Assembly (NCBI GenBank): GCA_018881555.1
Contig: JACAXG010000106.1
Coordinates: 186,001 to 250,000, forward strand
Source: Amblyornis subalaris
Taxonomy: Eukaryota > Chordata > Aves > Passeriformes > Ptilonorhynchidae
Length of the DNA: 64,000 nt
Reading direction: 5' to 3'
This document shows positions 1 through 64,000 of this stretch, piece by piece. The notes beneath the pieces are model-generated. The model saw only the letters and a list, made by a program, of their open reading frames with translations. It was not told the origin of the DNA and searched no databases. Every line of letters begins with the position of its first letter. Position 1 is the stretch's first letter. The translations under genes and the position numbers were made by a program.

Positions 1-383
1 TTTAAAATCCGNAGGTGAAAATGGAGAAGTGCATTATTGTGTTCTTTGAAAAGGCTTTTTGGGAAATATCCCCAAACTTCTACTTTCCATTAAAATGAGA
101 TCATACACTTCTTATAAGTTTCTCTGCAATAACTTTGGGGGCACTCAGGAATACCAGAGGCTGTGTTGTTTCCCTCATTTTCTGTAGCCTAATCAGTAAA
201 TGTCTTCCAGGACAGAATTATGGCTTAGCATCCCAACAGTCAGTGACTCCCTGTGCCATCCACACGTGAGGCCCTGGGTCTGTGCAACTAAAGCCAGGCT
301 TGGAGCTGTGAGAGCATTACCTGCTTAAAATTTTGAACAACAGTCAGATCAGGACAGACTCCACTGGAAGGAGCATAGTCTCC

Positions 384-408
384 TTTATTTCACTGTACAT
401 TATTTATT
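384..408 (-). terminator. two AATAAA poly(A) hexamers
   Basis: AATAAA occurs on the minus strand at 408-403 and again at 389-384, within 50-75 bases after the stop of the candidate membrane-anchor exon. Such hexamers are common by chance in AT-rich intron, so they support a gene end here only together with that reading frame. Confidence 0.25.
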
Positions 409-457
409 GTCTTTCAAAGATACATTAATCTAACTTCCTAAATGTGCAGATGAAGTT

Positions 458-609
458 TTAATACGTGCAGCACAAGGAGGGTGAGAAAAGGGAAAAGTAA
501 GTTATTAGGTTATTGTTCTTTCTCTTGAAAAGTTGTGGCCTGAAGAGTTTCTTCCACACGTAAGATACACAGATAAATGAAACAAAGCCTAGGATTAAAA
601 CACATATTA
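458..609 (-). CDS. candidate 3'-terminal exon with transmembrane helix
   Basis: After a possible acceptor (TTTTAATTGCAG, 610-621) the minus strand reads VICVLILGFVSFICVSYVW, then KKLFRPQLFKRKNNN and a stop at 458-460. That is a 19-residue hydrophobic helix followed by a basic stop-transfer tail. Entry is phase 1, the same phase in which the last EGF exon leaves (5287). Two AATAAA hexamers follow at 408-403 and 389-384. If spliced directly, EGF 6 would sit next to the membrane. Against it: the acceptor tract is mediocre, the spacing to the EGF is very short, and the remembered human protein is secreted. It may be an intronic chance frame. Confidence 0.3.
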
Positions 610-3600
610 CTGCAATTAAAATGACTCATTGCATATTTGAATAGTCCAGCAGTCTGGAGCCCAGTTGGGAGAGAAATGTCCATAATAGCAACTGGAATAT
701 TAACAAGAGTAACTTGACTGAGTAAATTGGGAATACAAATGCAGACATCAGTGCTGCTTAGGTTGTAGTAATGGATTTTGTTTTGTGAAACGTCAGCTGA
801 ATGNTCATCTGCAGTCAGAAAAAGCAAATGAATTGTTAGGGATTGTTAAGAAATGAGCAGAACACAAAATTCCAGACTTTATTGTGGTCTGTATCCATGG
901 TGAACTCCATCTTAAATACTGTGGGCCGGTCTGATCCCCCAGCTCAGAGAAGATACAATAAAAGTGGAAGAGACGCATAAAAAGATGACAAGGATAGACA
1001 AAGTTATAGAAGAGCTTTTTTACAAAGAACAGCAAATATATTAGGTCCTAGGGAAAGAAATTACTTGGGGGATATGGTAGAAAACCGTGGAATCAAACGT
1101 GGCCTGGGAAGGGTGAACAGGGTAAAGTTCAAATGCAGTGCCTTGGCATTTTGAAGCACATGATCCATAACTTTTGAGAAGATATTCCGGACAGTATCCC
1201 TATGTCTTTCCCACATACTGCCAGAGAAATGCAGTTGGCAGCTCTTGGAGATAGGGGAAGGACTTTTGGTCTGATGTGGTAGATCTTTTCGGGTGTAAAA
1301 TGTCAAAAGAGATGAATGTGAGCTTCCTGATTTTTTTTTTCCTCATTTCATCCAGCTGTACATCCTGAGGTCATAATGCTTTCCCAGCTACTCCATCTTT
1401 CCTGTTACTTTGAAAATTATTTGGTTTGAACAGTGTTTTTGCAATGTCAAGGCAATGCTGTGCTTTTAACTCTTGAGCACAAAGTATGACTCCTACTGTT
1501 CTAGACTTCCCCTTCCCTTTGAAAATACTGTGCAAAGCCAATAAAATATAAGAGTTTTACTGACTTCAAATTTTTAAGAAAATGTTTCTGAAGTATCATG
1601 ACTTCATCTTTGATAGGAATTCTGAGGTTCTTTTATGACTACTAAAAACCCAGAAAAATACTAGTCATTGACTGTCAACCTAATCCAAAATGGTTTTCAA
1701 TAGTTGTCCGTATTCTATGAAATGGAGACTTTGACTTTCTAATGATACAGTTTTAGTGACCAGACACTCCCTATCAAAGGAGCTTGGGGTTAGGGGAACA
1801 AAAAAAAGGGATGACCAGAAATTTGGCTTAAATTCTTTTGTTTTGTCAGTCTTCAGGTCTAGGTCTCTCCAAAAGAAGCACAACAATGATGCCCAGAACA
1901 GAGTTTTTTGTTAACTTCCATGCTGTTATCAAGTGGAAAGGAAGTGTTCCACTTTAGGGCACCCTAAGGAGCTCAAGGAGTACAATGCCTTCTCTCAGGC
2001 AGTGCTGTCTGCACAGACCCTGGTGAATGAACTGAGCCCAGGGAAACGACAGCATTTTTTCCCTTTTCCTTGCCCAGTGGATGCAGCACCTTCGAAAGGG
2101 ACGGCCTGTACACCCATGGTGGAGTGGGGAACAGAGGCAGGACAAGTACCTGCTCCAGGGTGACTAACAGCACTAACAAATACTTCAGAGCATTAGCCTC
2201 AAATATTACAAAATGCTGCAGAACATGTGCCACTCGTAACACACCAGACAAAATGTCAGAAACACTCTGACAACAATCCTGTTTGGGCTCATTCTGCATT
2301 ATTACAGTGCTAGGTTTTTATTCAGCTGGCACACGGAGCTGAAATGTGTAAAGCTCTGTACATGCTCTGACGCTCCTGCAGTGCTCTTTGGCAGGTGATT
2401 CGTGCTGCCCTGAAAACTGCTAGAAGGATACTGCAGCAAGGCATTGTTTTTTACTGCATATATCCTTGGAAACGGCACTCAGAGTGAAAATTAGGTATTT
2501 ACCAACCTCCCTCATCACCAGAGGAACGCTTGGGTAAGCTTACTCCATAAATGCCAGAGAGCATCTTCTGCAAGAGAAAATGTGGGAGAATCCAGTGGAC
2601 TACAGCAGGCTTTATCTCCCCTACTTTCTTTTTTTTTTTTTTCTGTTGTAGATGATGCTGACTGTCTCCAAAACACTGCTCTGAAATGAAGATTTCAAAG
2701 CTGACCTGTTTGGCAGATTTGTCCTAACATTAGGCTGCTAATAAATGGTCATATTGCCTTTGTGCAGGAAGGGGGAAGTGCTGCAGAGCCTGGAGGAACT
2801 GCTTCATCTCANCTCACCTGCAGAGCACATAACTACTACACAGAAGTAAAAGAATTAATAATCTGTAATTCTGATTACACCATAGCAAAGGGAGCAAAAG
2901 CAGGGTAGGGCTGTACTTCTTACAGCCAACACAGATGTCAGCAGTGAAGGGAGCGATCTAGATGGAAAGTGCTAACAGCATCTGAACATATCTGAGTTTA
3001 GATGCCTGAATATAAGCCAAGCACACTGACATTTAGCTGTGTTCTTCCAAAAGAAGGTAGGAGGGATGATCCCCAGGGGTCTCTTCCATCCTCTGGTCCT
3101 GTGAGTCTGTGACTCCCAGTGCAGGATGACAAATCTGAGGGAGAGGACTTCCAACTTAAACATAACAAGGAGACTGGGGGCTTGTCCAAAGGGATAATAA
3201 CGTTAAAGATATAAAACTTGTTATGATATACTTTAGAAAATAAATTAATTTTCAGGATGCTGCTTATTTTTTTTCCTACTAGTCCTCCAAGCCTGATCTT
3301 CAATCTGCACATTTGGAAAAAAAAATAATTGCATTCTATCACAAAACAGCTACCACTTGGTAAAATATTTATTATCTCAGAGTATTTTCAGACACTCTTG
3401 TTACACAAAGGTCACATCCTTTCCAGATCCAAGGGTATTAAATCTTACTATCACTGGACTGTTTCTTCTATCACAGTGAATTTTTATGTCAAATAAGATG
3501 GTGACAACTATCAATAGTGTCTGAGTCTGTTGACATTTTTGCTCACTTGCCAAGCATGTTGTGTTCAAGCCTGAAGATTTTGCAAATGTTGGTCTCATCC

Positions 3601-5286
3601 AAGCTTTGATCGTTTGCCCAATTTTTCTGCCTCTTGTTCTCAGAGGGCACTGCTGTCTTGAGGGGAGTCGGTGTAGCTGTGTGGGCATTGTGAGGTGCTG
3701 ATAGCTGGGGTTATGACAGGCCTTAATCCAAGAAATTACCCTCATTTTTCAGCCTCATCTGTCATGATGAATCAGCTGCATCTGACGTGGGAAGAAACAT
3801 CCACGGCTGGAGGTACAAAGGGTGCTCTTCACACCACTGGCTGTGCTCCAGGGTGCAGGTGTGCAGGGGGGCTCGGGATGGAGCAGAGGAGGGAAGGGAC
3901 AGGCAAACTNTTGAGTCAGGTGTCAAGGGCAGGGACAAGAGACAAATAAAGGATGTTTGTGTATCGTGTCATCAAGCCCCAAGACACAGAATGATGTTGG
4001 TAATAAAGTATTTCATCCTGAGCACTCTCCGGGGAGATTTTCGGTAATACCGGTAATTGAAGAAAACGTCTTGCAAGATAGTAAAAGGCAGAGGTGGATT
4101 TATATTTTAAGGTAGATTTATGCTTTAAGGACTATACTGACGAGCATACTAAACATCCACACAGCAGCTGTACGTCCATATTTGTAAATATTCATATGCA
4201 CTTGGGCCTGGTCTTTGAGGGAAGGCCTTTCTGTGGCCAGACTTGCTTTGAGCTTCCCAGTACTTGGAGCTATTTGGGACTTCTCCATCTCCACGTATAA
4301 AACAGAGATCAAACACAGACTCCTTTGTGCCAAGGGACCTTAAGTCCTTTGGGAGAGGCAGTTCAGAAATGTGCAAACAGGCAAAAAATTGTAGTGCCCA
4401 AGGTTATAGTAACCTTTTCTTGTACATTTGGTACTACATCTCCAGCAGTGCTCCGAGCTCAGAGGGCTGCAGTGATGCTGGGGGCTTCACCCCCCCACAA
4501 AGCCTGGCTTTGAGCAAGGAATCCCTGCACAACATCACACCATCCCAGTAAGGTCCTCCNGAGCACATGACAGCTGAGACCCCCCTGCTCTGTGCTTGAA
4601 GGATGAGAGACAAGACAAGAGAGAGAGTGGAATAGATGATACAAATACTTTTGCTTTGTGCAGTGGAAGGCCAGTTAAGACATCAGCTTATGAGAGGGAT
4701 GTCTACAAAAGGTGTGATTAATGATAGCAAAGTCACGGAATTCATAGCTTTAACAAGGTGCATAGTTCTATTGTTTTATGGAAGGATTCTCAGGTGCCTA
4801 ATAAATAACTCAATATATTGTGAAAAGCCTTCTGGTGTTACACATTTCAGGTGACAAGTTATTTTTCATATTTAAGATATTAGATAGATATTTACAAGTA
4901 ATTTTTAAGGTATTAGAAAAATTAGTTTTTCCCAGAATATATGTTGTATAGAGAAGAGGAATCAATTTTACTCTTTTCCACAGAAGTTTTATATGGTTTT
5001 GAATGTGATGACTTTAGTAGAATGAATCTGGCATTAAGCAAGATCACAATCTGTCCCTGGTTTTAATAGACTAGATAGTATCAAATAAATATGTCATTTT
5101 TGTAAGCAGAAAGAGCTGTTTCAAAGTTACAGATTTTATTTATTATTTTGAAATATGATTGGTTTTGAAAACAGACTGGTCCCAGACACAAAAATCTCCA
5201 AGTTTATAATAAAAATTAATTTTTACTTTGGAGAATTATTAGCCTTGGAGTTAGAAGAGAGTTTTAAAGAGGATTTTCTCCCTTAC
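610..5286 (-). other. intron or downstream flank of the VWDE-family gene
   Basis: No confident exon. Open minus-strand stretches with protein-like sequence occur at 3445-3579, 2139-2284 and 1065-1278 but do not join to the gene cleanly. A CR1 remnant lies at 3061-3116. Otherwise this is AT-rich unique sequence. I see no gene on the plus strand. Confidence 0.5.
3061..3116 (+). mobile_element. CR1 LINE 3'-end remnant
   Basis: The order GGATGATCCCC, GGTCTCTTCCATCCTC, TGTGAGTCTGTGACTC is a decayed version of the avian CR1 tail (GATGATC..GGTCTCTTCCAACC..TGATTCTGTGATTCTG). Short and old. Confidence 0.55.
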
Positions 5287-63063
<57,777 letters not shown>

Positions 63064-64000
63064 CTAAACAGCCGCAAAGAAACAAAACCAGAGAGGGTTT
63101 AGACACCCTGAGCGTCCACCTCTGTCGGTTGTTTGTTGGTACTCGTACAGCAGCGCTCCTTAATTAGACCAGCGCGGCGGCTGGCCTGGAAGGAGGGGAA
63201 AATCCGCACACGGGGAAGCGTTTCTCTGGGTCTGTATCCAAGGGAACGCCGCCGCAGTTATTAGCTGGAAGTGCATAAGAATTCCTATGAAAAGCAGGAG
63301 TTGTGTCCCAGCTGCTGCCATGGCAATGGGCATGGGTAAAAAGGATAAACATTTGATATAAAGCAAACGGGAAGAAGTTCCTGCCTCTGGGTCTTAATAG
63401 ATCTGTCTTGGTTCTAACCGGATGCTTTAGAGTGTGATGTTCTTCAAAGGGAAATCAATGCTCAAATAACCTCTTCTGTGACTAATCACCAAATTTTACA
63501 AGTCTGGCTGTGGCTAGGTAAAGGCTTCCTGTGAAAATCTGGGATTTTACTGAAAACCCGCTAACATGAGCTTTGTTCCTCCCCCTCAACAACTTCCCTG
63601 TAAGCACAACTTTCACACTAAATGGATTGGCAATCGGCACAAGCCGGCGTGCAGAACAATTTAGGACTTTAATTCTTTTCTGTAAGGAATGTCCTTGCTC
63701 CATCTGAGTGAGGTAAGGAGCAGGATAACTTTGATAACTTAGCAGGTGTTTCCCCTCTGCTTCAGCCATCTGCAGCCTCCGGGGTTTCCACAACAGGGAC
63801 CTGTGAGAGGACCCTCTTCTGCTTGTCCTTTGTGCTCTCACTCCATAAACTCATCTTATCCTCACTCTATTTTATTCTAATAAGTTATATAAAAGAAAAT
63901 AGTAGCCGTATACTTAATATATGCTGCTGAAGTTTTCTCCCTAAAAGCCAACAGCTTCCATTTTTAAAAACAATGGATTATTCTGCTTTCTTTTAAGGCA
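63064..64000 (-). other. intron upstream of the first VWD exon (continues beyond window)
   Basis: The preceding exon, expected to end in the DPHxxTFDG motif, is not in the window. A 53-codon minus-strand frame with a signal-peptide-like start lies at 63160-63321. Otherwise nothing was recognised. Confidence 0.6.

Noticed and set aside
510..827. 105-codon minus-strand frame overlapping the candidate membrane exon
   Set aside because: It is in a different frame from the hydrophobic helix, and joining the two would need a frameshift. It has an acceptor-like site at 814-827 but no convincing donor, so I did not list it as an exon.

Overview
This 64 kb window looks like bird nuclear DNA. It carries several degraded CR1 LINE 3' ends of the avian type, an LTR of a recognisable avian endogenous-retrovirus family, long AT-rich introns, and compact exons with GT-AG splice sites. 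Single N bases are scattered through it and look like masked ambiguous or polymorphic sites. I cannot place it below the level of birds.

The one clear gene lies on the minus strand and fills almost the whole window. It belongs to the VWDE family (von Willebrand factor D and EGF domain-containing protein). I could reconstruct 12 exons with confidence and one 45-bp candidate exon, from 63063 down to 5287. All have matching splice phases and total about 3.58 kb of coding sequence (about 1,190 codons). In protein order they encode: most of a VWD domain (exons near 63.0 and 59.7 kb); a 935-bp exon with a variable linker, a dibasic cleavage-like site, a conserved domain and an EGF module (55.2-56.1 kb); an IPT/TIG-like stretch (41.8, 40.6, 36.1 kb); a small Cys-rich exon (33.1 kb); a cadherin/Ig-like domain (29.8 kb); and five further EGF modules (28.4, 23.6, 19.8, 5.3 kb), the last preceded by a long Pro/Ser/Thr-rich linker. 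The signal peptide, N-terminal domains and first part of the VWD domain lie beyond 64000. The 3' end is unresolved.

Two end models are possible. As in the human protein, more EGF exons may lie below position 1. Alternatively, the gene may end inside the window: a minus-strand reading frame at 458-609 encodes a 19-residue hydrophobic segment followed by a basic tail and a stop, with two AATAAA hexamers just downstream. Its only plausible acceptor is in the same phase as the last EGF exon. If used, this would make the protein a type I membrane protein. This is the most interesting untested point here.

The rest is intron: two very long ones (6.2-19.8 kb and 41.9-55.2 kb), seven CR1 remnants, one solo LTR and one LTR scrap, a short minisatellite, poly-T tracts, and a CpG-rich block around the first VWD exon. 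I found no second protein gene, no tRNA or rRNA gene and no CRISPR.
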